A stretch of 64,000 nucleotides of DNA from Streptomyces sp. NBC_00224 (GTDB lineage: Bacteria; Actinomycetota; Actinomycetes; Streptomycetales; Streptomycetaceae), in the NCBI RefSeq assembly GCF_041435195.1, contig NZ_CP108106.1, positions 6,957,001 through 7,021,000 on the forward strand, given 5' to 3'. Shown piece after piece: positions 1 through 7,631 of the stretch. A program made the position numbers and the translations under genes. Numbering within the stretch: position 1 is the first letter of the stretch; every line of letters starts with the position of its first letter. The notes below the pieces were generated by a model that saw nothing but the letters and a program-made list of their open reading frames with translations, made no database searches and had not been told where the DNA came from.

Positions 1-887
1 CGGGCCCGGTAGGCCCGGGCCCACTCGCGCAGCCCGTGCCCGAGCCCGGGGTCCGGCGCCGGACCCTCGTCGGCCGCCGCCGCGAGCCGCACCGCGAACT
101 CGGCGAGCGGCAGCGCGCCCGCCCTCGGCACCGACTCCGCCAGCAGGTGCCACACCGCCTCCCACAGGTTGGCGAAGCCGCCGTCCGGGGGCGCCAGGCC
201 CAGCGGCCCCACCGCCTGCCGGAACAGCCCGTCCGGGTCGGCCGCGCCCTCGGGCACGCGCGCCAGGAGCGCGGCCAGGGCGCGCTTCTCGGCAGCCTGG
301 TGGCCGGGGGTCGGCACGTGCTCGGCCAGCGGTGGCCAGGACCGGGCGAGGACCTGGGCCGAGACCATCCGTACCGGGTCCATCGAGGAGACCATGCCGA
401 CCACCTCGCCCCCCTCGGCCAGGTGCACGCCCGCCCCGCTGAACCCGCCGCTCACCGGCGTCCCGTACCCCTTCCAGTGCTCCAGCTGGGTCCACTCGTT
501 GCTGGTCAACTCGGCTGCTCCGGCGCGCAGTTCGCTGATGACCCCCTCCTCGTAGTCCTCCGGGAAGCCGTGCGCGACGAGCATGGGGGTCGGGTACGCG
601 TACGGCGCGTCGGGGCGGGCGAAGCGGGCGGGGCGGACCGGTACGGGTCCGGCCAGTTCGAGCACGGCCCAGTCGCCGGGGTCCCGGGCGCCGCCCGCCC
701 AGCCGCCGCGCGCCACCACGCGCGCCGGGACCGGCTCGCGCCCCGGGAGCCCCGGAAGGCGGACCTCGGCGCGCTCCTCCTGCCAGACCACATGGGCGCA
801 GGTCAGCACATGGCGGTCGGTGAACAGGAAGCCGGCGCCGACCGCGCCGCCGCACTCGATGTACGCGTGCCAGGAGGGTGACGCCAT
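1..887 (-). CDS. Trypsin-like serine protease, N-terminal part (runs off left edge)
   Basis: About 295 codons are visible and the gene continues beyond base 1. The first ~200 residues form a chymotrypsin/trypsin-fold protease: His in 'LTCAHVV', Asp in 'RDPGDWAVLEL' and Ser in 'GGFSGAG' give the catalytic triad. No signal peptide is visible, so it is probably cytoplasmic. A helical Leu/Ala-rich region follows and is cut by the window edge. The ATG at 887 shares its A with the TGA stop of the upstream Trypco1 gene, so the two are translationally coupled. Trypco1 + trypsin pairs are known from VMAP-type conflict/signalling systems (vWA-MoxR associated proteins); the rest of such a system would lie to the left. 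The family call is good; the VMAP link is inference because the C-terminus is missing. Confidence 0.82.
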   Translation of the reverse strand, partial: MASPSWHAYIECGGAVGAGFLFTDRHVLTCAHVVWQEERAEVRLPGLPGREPVPARVVARGGWAGGARDPGDWAVLELAGPVPVRPARFARPDAPYAYPTPMLVAHGFPEDYEEGVISELRAGAAELTSNEWTQLEHWKGYGTPVSGGFSGAGVHLAEGGEVVGMVSSMDPVRMVSAQVLARSWPPLAEHVPTPGHQAAEKRALAALLARVPEGAADPDGLFRQAVGPLGLAPPDGGFANLWEAVWHLLAESVPRAGALPLAEFAVRLAAAADEGPAPDPGLGHGLREWARAYRA

Positions 888-1267
888 CACTGAGCTGCCG
901 TGGCTCCCAGGTCCGGGGCGGTGGTGGGCGGAGCGGTGGGAGTCCCGCCGGGCCCCGGTGACCAGGACAGCTTCACCAGGAGGTGGCCCTCGACCGCCGT
1001 CTTCGCGATCACCGCGCCCGCCTCGGCGGTCAGCTTCACGCCGAACTCCAGCTCCACCGCGTCCGGCTTGAGGCGGCCGTCCCGGAAGACGTGCAGCGCG
1101 GACTCGGCGGCCGCCCGGATGCCCTCAAGGGCGCTGTCGAACGTACGGGCCGCCTCGGACACGGAGTTGTCGCCCCGGCGCACCAACTTGGCGCCGGAGG
1201 CGTGCCGTTCCACCTCCACCACGACCTGCGCACCGTCGTCCGTCTTGAACTCCATCAGCGCACCCAT
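887..1267 (-). CDS. Trypco1-domain (CU044_2847 family) protein
   Basis: A 126-residue protein that looks like the trypsin-co-occurring domain 1 family. It has an N-terminal 'MEFKTDDGAQVVVEVE' beta segment, a helical middle with the pattern 'TFDSALEGIRAAAESAL', and the conserved 'VELEFGVKLTAEAGAVIAKT' block, followed by a Pro/Thr-rich tail. The ATG at 1267 is chosen because GAGAGG lies about 8 bases upstream; an in-frame ATG at 1255 is also possible. Its stop overlaps the start of the protease gene. The biochemical role of the domain is not known to me; genomic association with trypsin-like proteases is its hallmark, and it may be a regulator, sensor or substrate of the protease. Confidence 0.85.
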   Translation of the reverse strand: MGALMEFKTDDGAQVVVEVERHASGAKLVRRGDNSVSEAARTFDSALEGIRAAAESALHVFRDGRLKPDAVELEFGVKLTAEAGAVIAKTAVEGHLLVKLSWSPGPGGTPTAPPTTAPDLGATAAQ

Positions 1268-1349
1268 CGCCGCCCTCTCGCAGCCGTGCCGGACCGGGCG
1301 ACCATTGTGGCGGAGCGCCCCCGCCGCTGTCCGGGTTAGCCTCGAAGAC

Positions 1350-1649
1350 GTGTACCGAGAGCGTGCCTCGCGGCTGGCCGGCGCGGTGGTCTGGGCGCGC
1401 ACGGTGGGGCCGGGCGCCGTCCGCCCCGTCCTGCCGGACGGCTGCATGGACCTGCTGTGGCGCGACGGGAGACTGTTCGTCGCCGGTCCCGACACCCACG
1501 CGTACGTACCGGACGCGGCCGCCGGGTGCGCCGACCAGGCCCACCTCGCCCGCGAGATGCGCGACCTGGCCGGGACCACCCTCACCGCCTACGCCGAGGC
1601 GGCGAAGAGCGAGACGCCCACCCCGTCCGGGTCGTGGAGCGTCGCGTAA
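1350..1649 (+). pseudogene. Internally deleted AraC-family regulator remnant
   Basis: The reading frame has 99 residues. The first ~57 match the N-terminal sensor domain of a common actinobacterial AraC family (pattern 'YRERASRLAGAVVW', then 'VLPDGCMDLLW' and 'VAGPDTHAY'). The next ~25 match the extreme C-terminal end of the AraC DNA-binding domain ('CADQAHLAREMRDLAGTTL'). The roughly 150-170 residues normally between them, with most of both helix-turn-helix motifs, are missing, and the junction near 1525 is in frame. Intact relatives are ~260-280 aa and often sit next to a VOC gene, as here. TAGCCT at 1337-1342 lies 7 bases before the GTG, so it may still be read as a leaderless mRNA. A functional DNA-binding protein is unlikely. 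Confidence 0.7.
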
Positions 1650-1981
1650 CGCTGCCCCCAGAAGGCGTCGAACGGCTTGAGGTGACCGGCGTACCCGGCC
1701 GCCACCAGCTCCTCGTACATCCGGTCCACCTCGTCCGGCCCGTCGCAGACGAAGGCCAGATCGGCGCGGCCACCGCCCTGCGGGCGGGTCCAGCCCGGGT
1801 CGAAGGAGCGCAGCACCTCCTCGGTGTCCCACAGGATCCGGGTGCCGCCCGGGAGCGTGTGCTCCACGTGCGGCTGGGTGTCGGCCTCGGCCGGGATGTC
1901 CAGGCCCAGGCGGCGGTAGAAGGCGAGCGAGGCGGCCATGTCGGAGACGACCAGGCCGATGGAGTCGAATCGTGCGTTCAT
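1589..1981 (-). CDS. VOC (glyoxalase/bleomycin-resistance) family protein
   Basis: A 130-residue vicinal oxygen chelate fold protein. The N-terminal 'DSIGLVVSDMAASLAFYRRLGL' beta-alpha unit and the C-terminal 'ATLHDPDGVGVSLF' are typical. The usual C-terminal metal-ligand Glu (DPDGN.VEL) is Ser here, so a classical metal-dependent lyase activity is doubtful; many such proteins bind ligands or have unknown substrates. The 3' end overlaps the convergent AraC remnant by 61 bases. The intact version of that regulator is often found beside such genes, which suggests a formerly regulated pair. Start at the ATG 1981. Confidence 0.85.
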   Translation of the reverse strand: MNARFDSIGLVVSDMAASLAFYRRLGLDIPAEADTQPHVEHTLPGGTRILWDTEEVLRSFDPGWTRPQGGGRADLAFVCDGPDEVDRMYEELVAAGYAGHLKPFDAFWGQRYATLHDPDGVGVSLFAASA

Positions 1982-2155
1982 GGCTTCAACGTAGGCGGGG
2001 CCGGACGGCGGGTCTTGTAAGAAACGGACATGCGCGCGTGCCGTCGGGCCTCAGCGGCCGTGGCCCGCGTACGACACGCGCGTTCCCCCGCTCCACACCC
2101 CACCCGTTGGCGCACTCTCCCTGCCCTGCCCCGTCCGGCCGCGTACCGTGTGCGC

Positions 2156-3700
2156 ATGGCTGCCGCCGATCAAGCGACCCGGTCCGCGCCGATCCGGGAG
2201 GCCGCGCGCCCGCCGCGCCGGGACACCGTCCGGTTGGCGCTGGTCGGGGTCGTCCTCGCGCTCGCCTGCGGCGCGGTCCAGCTGGCCACCGGCGCCTGGC
2301 GGCTGCCGCTCGGCTGGGACGAGACCGTGTACGTCAGCCAGGTCGACCCCCGTGTCCCCGACGCCTTCTTCAGCGAGCCCCGGGCCCGTGGCATCAGCTG
2401 GCTCGCCGCGCCCGCCGCCCAGTTGACGGGCTCGGTGCCGGTGCTGCGCGCCTGGATGCTGCTGCTCGCGGCGGCCGGGCTCACCCTCGCCTTCCGCCCC
2501 TGGCTGACCCTGGTGGGCCGCCGGGTCGTGCTGCTCGCCGCCGTCCTCTTCGCCGGGCTGTGGGTGGTGCAGTTCTACGCGGGCGAGGTCATGCCCAACC
2601 TGTACGTGGCGTACGGGGCGCTCGCCGGGGCGGGCTGGTTCCTGCGCGCCGCCGGGGACCGCGACGGGCGGCGCGGCCCGCTGTTCGCGGTGGCGCTGAG
2701 CGTGGCGTTCACGGCGCTCGTGCGGCCGTACGACGGCGGCTATCTGGCGGTGGCCCTGCTCGCGGCGGTCCTCGCGGTACGGGCCTGGCGGCGCACGCGC
2801 CTCGCCGTCGCCGTCCTCGGCGGCCTGGCCGTCGGAGTGCTGCCCTGGGTGATCGAGGCGTATCTGCGCTTCGGCGGCCTGCTGGAGCGGGTGCACGGCG
2901 CGGGCGAGGCGCAGGGCGGGCTGAGCCTGCACAACGCGCTCGGCATGAACCTGATGACCCTCAACGGCCCGCTGCTGTGCCGCCCCTGCACCTCCGGCTG
3001 GCCCAACCCGCAGGTGAGCGCGGTGTGGTGGCTGGCCCTTCCCCCGCTCGCCGCCCTCGGCGTGCTGTGCGCGGCCAGGGCGGGGCGGGCGCGCACGGCG
3101 CTGCTCGCGGTGTGGTGCGCGGCGGTGCTCGGCGTGCCCTACCTCTTCGGCATCGGCTATGCGGCGCCGCGCTTCCTGATCCCCGCGTACGCGCTGCTCG
3201 CGCTGGTCGTCGCGGAGTGCGCGGCCTCGGCGGTGGAGGCGGCGCGGGGGCGGTGGCGGCCGGTGGTGGTGGCCGCCGTCGCGGTGTGCCTGGGGCTCCA
3301 GCTCTGGGGCCAGTACGGGATCATGGACCGGCGCACGGCACGGCAGCAGGCGCTGCGCTCCGACGACCAGTGGCTGGTGGCCCGGCTCGCGGAGTACGGC
3401 ATCCGCCCGCCCTGCACCGTCGTCGGCGAACAGTCCCAGCCACAGGCCTTCTACGGCGGCTGCTCCTCGCAGGCCAGCGACCGCGCCGACCGCACCCAGA
3501 CGGTGCCGGGCATCGTGGCGGCGGCGCGGCGCACCCCGCTGGCCCTGGTCCAGGCGGCACCGAGCCCGCCCGCGTACGCCCGCTCGTGGCCCGGCCACAA
3601 GGTGGTCACGCCCCGGACCGGGACGGTCTGGTACGTCTTCCTGGCACCCGCTCCGGAGTCCGCGCCCCGCGCCCTCGGCGCCCGTCGCGCCGCGAGCTGA
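2156..3700 (+). CDS. Polytopic membrane protein, GT-C glycosyltransferase-like
   Basis: A 514-residue integral membrane protein with about ten hydrophobic segments spread from residue ~25 to ~400, then a ~110-residue hydrophilic C-terminal domain. After the first transmembrane segment comes 'LGWDETVYVSQVDPR', which resembles the acidic motif in the first extracytoplasmic loop of GT-C polyprenyl-phosphate-sugar transferases. I therefore read it as a putative lipid-linked sugar transferase, but no donor or acceptor can be named. The start is the ATG at 2156; a longer in-frame extension lacks typical features. It stands alone, with a VOC gene diverging upstream and a LysR gene downstream. Confidence 0.7.
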   Translation: MAAADQATRSAPIREAARPPRRDTVRLALVGVVLALACGAVQLATGAWRLPLGWDETVYVSQVDPRVPDAFFSEPRARGISWLAAPAAQLTGSVPVLRAWMLLLAAAGLTLAFRPWLTLVGRRVVLLAAVLFAGLWVVQFYAGEVMPNLYVAYGALAGAGWFLRAAGDRDGRRGPLFAVALSVAFTALVRPYDGGYLAVALLAAVLAVRAWRRTRLAVAVLGGLAVGVLPWVIEAYLRFGGLLERVHGAGEAQGGLSLHNALGMNLMTLNGPLLCRPCTSGWPNPQVSAVWWLALPPLAALGVLCAARAGRARTALLAVWCAAVLGVPYLFGIGYAAPRFLIPAYALLALVVAECAASAVEAARGRWRPVVVAAVAVCLGLQLWGQYGIMDRRTARQQALRSDDQWLVARLAEYGIRPPCTVVGEQSQPQAFYGGCSSQASDRADRTQTVPGIVAAARRTPLALVQAAPSPPAYARSWPGHKVVTPRTGTVWYVFLAPAPESAPRALGARRAAS

Positions 3701-3740
3701 GCGGACGGCCCGATCCATAGGGCGGCTCGATACTTGACGG

Positions 3741-4742
3741 GTGATCGATAGAAATACGCATGGCTCGGCCCGGCCGGTGCGGCGCCCGCAGGACGGCCCG
3801 ACGGCTGCGGCGGCCCCGCCGGACCGCCCCGTCCGCCCCCACGCTCCCCTCGACCTCACCCACCTGCGCACCTTCCTCGCCGTCCACCGCACCGGCAGCT
3901 TCACCGCCGCCGCCCGGCTGCTGAGCCTGTCCCAGCCGACCGTCACCACCCAGATCCGCTCACTGGAGCGGCAGCTCGGGCGGGAGCTGTTCGAGCGGCT
4001 GCCGCGCGGGGTGGCGCCCACGCCGTACGCCGACGACCTCGCCGTACGGGTCGCCGCCCCGCTCGACGCGCTCGCCGTCGTCGCCGACCGGGGTCCCGGC
4101 GACGGCGCGCCCGCGCGGCCCGTGCACCTGGCCGGACCGGCGGAGTTCCTCTGCGTCACCGCGCTGCCCGCGCTCGCGCCGCTGATCGCGGACGCGGTGC
4201 GGCTGCACGTCGTCACCGGCCTCTCCGACGAACTGCTCGACGGTTTGCGCGCGGGCCGCCACGACCTGGTGGTCTCGACCGTGCGCCCACGCGGCCGCAC
4301 CCTGACCGCCGTACCGCTGGGCGACGAGGAGTTCGTGCTCGTCGCCGCGCCCCGGTGGGCGCGGCGGATCGGCGCCGGGCACGTCGCGGCGGACGGCCCG
4401 GCCGCGCTGGCCGGCGTGCCCCTGGTGACGTACGCCGAGGACCTGCCCATCGCCCGCCGCTACTGGCGCCACGTCTTCGGCCGCCGCCTCACCGGCGAGG
4501 CCGCACTCACCGTCCCCGACCTGCGCGGGGTCCTGGCCGCAGTGACGGCGGGCGCGGGCTTCACCGTCCTGCCCCGCTACCTGTGCCGCGCCGACCTCGA
4601 CGCGGGCCGCCTGGTCGCCCTCCTCGAACCCGAGGACCCGCCGATCAACACCGCGTACCTCGTCCAGCGCCCCGGCACCCCCGACAACCCCCAAGTCACC
4701 CGGGTACGCGACCACCTGCTGGCCGCCGCGCGCGACTGGTGA
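3741..4742 (+). CDS. LysR-family transcriptional regulator
   Basis: A 333-residue LysR-type regulator. A ~38-residue low-complexity extension precedes the winged helix-turn-helix ('HLRTFLAVHRTGSFTAAAR' then 'LSQPTVTTQIRSLERQLG', roughly residues 40-90). The rest is the periplasmic-binding-protein-like effector domain, ending in 'GFTVLPRYLC'. The GTG at 3741 has no strong Shine-Dalgarno and the true start may lie nearer the HTH. There is no divergent target gene, so its regulon cannot be read from context; the promoter just downstream (4762-4791) with the GATTAATC palindrome at 4752 is one possible target. Confidence 0.88.
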   Translation: MIDRNTHGSARPVRRPQDGPTAAAAPPDRPVRPHAPLDLTHLRTFLAVHRTGSFTAAARLLSLSQPTVTTQIRSLERQLGRELFERLPRGVAPTPYADDLAVRVAAPLDALAVVADRGPGDGAPARPVHLAGPAEFLCVTALPALAPLIADAVRLHVVTGLSDELLDGLRAGRHDLVVSTVRPRGRTLTAVPLGDEEFVLVAAPRWARRIGAGHVAADGPAALAGVPLVTYAEDLPIARRYWRHVFGRRLTGEAALTVPDLRGVLAAVTAGAGFTVLPRYLCRADLDAGRLVALLEPEDPPINTAYLVQRPGTPDNPQVTRVRDHLLAAARDW

Positions 4743-4761
4743 GCGGGCGCGGATTAATCAG

Positions 4762-4791
4762 TTGGCCGGGGTCGGGGCCCGGCGTTATGGT
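4762..4791 (+). promoter_or_regulatory. Candidate promoter for the small ORF/rsgA
   Basis: TTGGCC at 4762-4767 and TATGGT at 4786-4791 are separated by 18 bases. This fits a loose sigma-70-type promoter and would give a leader of about 65 bases before the small ORF at 4862. The perfect 8-bp palindrome GATTAATC lies directly upstream. No transcription data are available; the call rests on hexamer similarity only. Confidence 0.35.
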
Positions 4792-4861
4792 GACTGCGTT
4801 CCGTACGGCGGCCGTTGGCCGACGTGCTCCAGCCGTGAGACCGATCCGGGAGGTGTGACCG

Positions 4862-4933
4862 ATGGCTGTCATTGCGATGGGCGCTGCCCTCATCCAGAAG
4901 TGCATCAATTCCACTCCCGTGGCCACCGGCTGA
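4862..4933 (+). CDS. Possible 23-residue peptide upstream of rsgA
   Basis: A short ORF encodes a 23-residue, mostly hydrophobic peptide with a single Cys (starts 'MAVIAMGAALIQKC', ends 'NSTPVATG'). It has a good ribosome binding site (GGGAGGTG, 8-9 bases before the ATG), ends 27 bases before the rsgA start, and lies downstream of a candidate promoter. I do not recognise it. It could be a small membrane peptide, a leader peptide coupling rsgA translation, or a chance ORF; the quality of the Shine-Dalgarno is the main reason to list it. Confidence 0.4.
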   Translation: MAVIAMGAALIQKCINSTPVATG

Positions 4934-4960
4934 ACCCAACGCACCGCCGGGGCCGCCCTT

Positions 4961-6100
4961 GTGAAGGGTCACCCCTTGTCTTCCTCTTCTGCTTCGCAGC
5001 AGTCGTCCTCGCACCAGTCCGCCACCTCGCACGCCCTGGCTCCCTACGGCTGGGACGACGCCTGGGCCGCCGATTTCGCGCGCTACGCCGACCAGGGCCT
5101 GCTGCCCGGCCGGGTCGTCCGCGTCGACCGGGGCCAGTGCGACATCGTCACCGCCGACGGTCCGGTGCGCGCCGACACCGCCTTCGTCACCCCGCACGAC
5201 CCGATGCGGGTCGTCTGCACCGGTGACTGGGCCGCCGTCGAACCCGCCGGCGACCCCCGGTTCGTCCGCGCGTATCTGCCGCGCCGCACCGCCTTCGTAC
5301 GCAACACGTCCTCCAACCGGTCCGAGGGGCAGATCCTCGCGGCCAACGTGGACCACGCGATCATCGCGGTCTCGCTCGCCGCCGAGCTGGACCTCGGGCG
5401 GATCGAGCGGTTCCTGGCCCTGGCGTGGGAGTCGGGCGCACTGCCGCTCGTCGTCCTCACCAAGGCCGACCTGGTGCCCGACCCGGTCGGGCTGTCCTAC
5501 CTCGTCCAGGACGTGGAGACCGCCGCACCCGGCGTCCAGGTCCTGTCCGTCAGCTCGGCGACCGGCGATGGCGTCGAGGTGCTGCGGGCGATCGTGTCGG
5601 GCGGCACCAGCGTGCTGCTCGGCCAGTCCGGCGCGGGCAAGTCGACGCTGGCCAACGCGCTGCTCGGCGCGGACGTGATGGAGGTGCAGGCCATCCGGGA
5701 CGTCGACGGCAAGGGCCGGCACACCACCACGACCCGCAATCTGCTCGCCCTGCCCGGCGGCGGCGTCCTCATCGACACTCCGGGGCTGCGCGGGGTCGGC
5801 CTGTGGGACGCCGAGAGCGGTGTCGGGCAGGTCTTCGCGGAGATCGAGGAGCTGTCCGGGCGGTGCCGCTTCCACGACTGCGCCCACGAGGCGGAGCCGG
5901 GGTGCGCGGTGCTCGCGGCGATCGAGGACGGCTCGCTGGCCGAGCGGCGCCTGGAGAGCTACCGCAAGCTGATCCGCGAGAACCGGCGGATCGTCGCCAA
6001 GACCGACGCGCGCCTGCGCAACGAGATCCGCCGCGACTGGCGCATCAAGTCGGCGGAAGGCCGGGCGAACTACGCGGCCAAGCGGAGCGGCACCCGCTGA
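4961..6100 (+). CDS. rsgA: Ribosome small-subunit-dependent GTPase A (RsgA/YjeQ)
   Basis: A 379-residue circularly permuted GTPase that assists late 30S subunit maturation. An N-terminal OB-fold (residues ~45-110) is followed by the permuted G domain: G4 'TKAD' at 167-170 comes before the P-loop 'GQSGAGKST' at 221-229 and the G3 'DTPG' at 272-275. The C-terminal zinc knuckle is present (C302, C307, H309, C315 in 'CRFHDCAHEAEPGC'). The T/R-rich 'GRHTTTT' switch is intact. The GTG at 4961 is taken as start; a TTG at 4976 is an alternative. The first ~25 residues are Ser/Gln-rich and probably disordered. Confidence 0.96.
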   Translation: MKGHPLSSSSASQQSSSHQSATSHALAPYGWDDAWAADFARYADQGLLPGRVVRVDRGQCDIVTADGPVRADTAFVTPHDPMRVVCTGDWAAVEPAGDPRFVRAYLPRRTAFVRNTSSNRSEGQILAANVDHAIIAVSLAAELDLGRIERFLALAWESGALPLVVLTKADLVPDPVGLSYLVQDVETAAPGVQVLSVSSATGDGVEVLRAIVSGGTSVLLGQSGAGKSTLANALLGADVMEVQAIRDVDGKGRHTTTTRNLLALPGGGVLIDTPGLRGVGLWDAESGVGQVFAEIEELSGRCRFHDCAHEAEPGCAVLAAIEDGSLAERRLESYRKLIRENRRIVAKTDARLRNEIRRDWRIKSAEGRANYAAKRSGTR

Positions 6101-6191
6101 CGGGCCCGGGAACGGGTTACGGACACGGCGCCCCGAGCGCCGTGTCCGAATCCCGCGAGTCGAACCGCCGGGCCTCGCGCACACTGGATGT

Positions 6192-7574
6192 GTGACCACG
6201 TACGAGGAGACCGACGAGACCCGGTACGAAGCCGTCAGCAGCCGGGACGCCCGCTTCGACGGCGAGTTCTTCTTCGCCGTGTCGACCACCGGCATCTACT
6301 GCCGCCCCAGCTGCCCGGCCGTGACGCCCAAGCGCAAGAACGTCCGCTTCTTCCCGACGGCGGCTGCCGCCCAGGGCCACGGCTTCCGCGCCTGCCGCCG
6401 CTGCCGCCCCGACGCGGTGCCCGGCTCGGCGGAGTGGAACGTCCGCGCCGACGTGGTGGGCCGCGCCGTCCGGCTGATCGGGGACGGGGTGGTGGACCGC
6501 GAGGGCGTCCCCGGTCTCGCGGTGCGCCTCGGGTACAGCACCCGCCAGGTCCAGCGTCAGCTCACCGCCGAGCTCGGCGCGGGTCCGGTCGCCCTCGCCC
6601 GTGCCCAGCGCGCCCACACGGCCCGGGTGCTGCTCCAGACCACCGGGCTGCCGGTCACCGACATCGCCTTCGCGGCCGGGTTCGCCAGCGTGCGGCAGTT
6701 CAACGACACGATCCGGCAGATCTACGCCCGTACGCCCAGCGCCCTGCGCGAGGAGTCCGGGACCAGGACAGGGCGGGGCTCGGCCGCCTTCGCCGCGGGG
6801 ATCCCGCTGCGGCTCGCGCACCGGGGCCCGTACGCCGCGCGCGCGGTCTTCGACCTGCTCGCCGAGGAGGCCGTCACCGGGGTCGAGGAGATGACCGGCG
6901 AGCCGGGCGGCCGTATCTACCGCCGCACCCTGCGTCTGCCGTACGGCACCGGCATCGTGGCCGTCGACGAGGCGCGCCCGCGCCGGGGCGGCTGGCTGGA
7001 GGCCCGTATCCACCTCACCGACCTGCGCGACCTCACCACCGCCGTCCAGCGGCTGCGCCGCCTCTTCGACCTGGACGCCGATCCGTACGCGGTGGACGAG
7101 CGGCTCGCGGCCGACCCCCGGCTCGCCCCCCTGGTCGCGGCCCGGCAGGGAGTGCGCTCGCCGGGGGCGGCCGACCCGGACGAGTACGCGGTACGGGCGC
7201 TGGTGGGCCGGGCGGTGGCGGGGGAGCTGACCGAGGTGTACGGGAAGCGGCTCGACGTGCCGTGCGGCGCGCTCACCCACCTCTTCCCGGAGCCCGCCGC
7301 GCTCGCCGCGCACCCGGATCCGGCCCTGGCCGAGCTCGCCGCCGCGCTCGCCGACGGCAGGCTGCGCCTGGACGCGGGTGCCGACCGAGAGGAGGCGGTA
7401 CGGATCCTGCGCACGCTGCCGGGCCTCGACGCCCGCACGGTGGCGCAGATCCGCATGCGGGCGCTGGCCGAGCCGGATGTGGGGTGCGACGAGGAGGGCG
7501 AACTCTGGCGACCCTGGCGCTCGTACGCCTACCGCCTCCTGAGCGCGGCCGCGGCGCACGGCGCCGCCGCGTAG
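6192..7574 (+). CDS. Ada/AraC-AlkA fusion DNA repair regulator
   Basis: A 460-residue fusion. Residues 1-80 are the Ada N-terminal zinc domain with the four ligands C37, C41, C68 and C71 ('YCRPSC' and 'RACRRC'); in Ada, C38 is the methylphosphotriester acceptor. Residues ~90-190 are an AraC-type double HTH, 200-290 an AlkA N-terminal domain, and ~310-460 a helix-hairpin-helix glycosylase domain. The glycosylase end is shortened: the segment that normally holds 'GIGPWTA' and the catalytic Asp in 'LPTDLGVR' reads 'GLDARTVAQIRMRAL' then 'EPDVGCDEEGELWRPWRSYA', roughly 18-20 residues shorter than usual. Regulation of an alkylation response is likely; glycosylase activity is uncertain. Confidence 0.9.
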   Translation: MTTYEETDETRYEAVSSRDARFDGEFFFAVSTTGIYCRPSCPAVTPKRKNVRFFPTAAAAQGHGFRACRRCRPDAVPGSAEWNVRADVVGRAVRLIGDGVVDREGVPGLAVRLGYSTRQVQRQLTAELGAGPVALARAQRAHTARVLLQTTGLPVTDIAFAAGFASVRQFNDTIRQIYARTPSALREESGTRTGRGSAAFAAGIPLRLAHRGPYAARAVFDLLAEEAVTGVEEMTGEPGGRIYRRTLRLPYGTGIVAVDEARPRRGGWLEARIHLTDLRDLTTAVQRLRRLFDLDADPYAVDERLAADPRLAPLVAARQGVRSPGAADPDEYAVRALVGRAVAGELTEVYGKRLDVPCGALTHLFPEPAALAAHPDPALAELAAALADGRLRLDAGADREEAVRILRTLPGLDARTVAQIRMRALAEPDVGCDEEGELWRPWRSYAYRLLSAAAAHGAAA

Positions 7575-7631
7575 CGCGCGGACGGCGTCGGCCGACAGGC
7601 GCACCCCGCCGCCGTCTGGGAACGTCGGTAC

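Noticed and set aside
2051..4450. Long minus-strand frame opposite the membrane protein and LysR genes
   Set aside because: Composition is repetitive and both plus-strand proteins have clear families.
4752..4759. GATTAATC palindrome as a proven LysR operator
   Set aside because: Eight bases are too short to claim; no T-N11-A motif was confirmed, so it is mentioned only as context.
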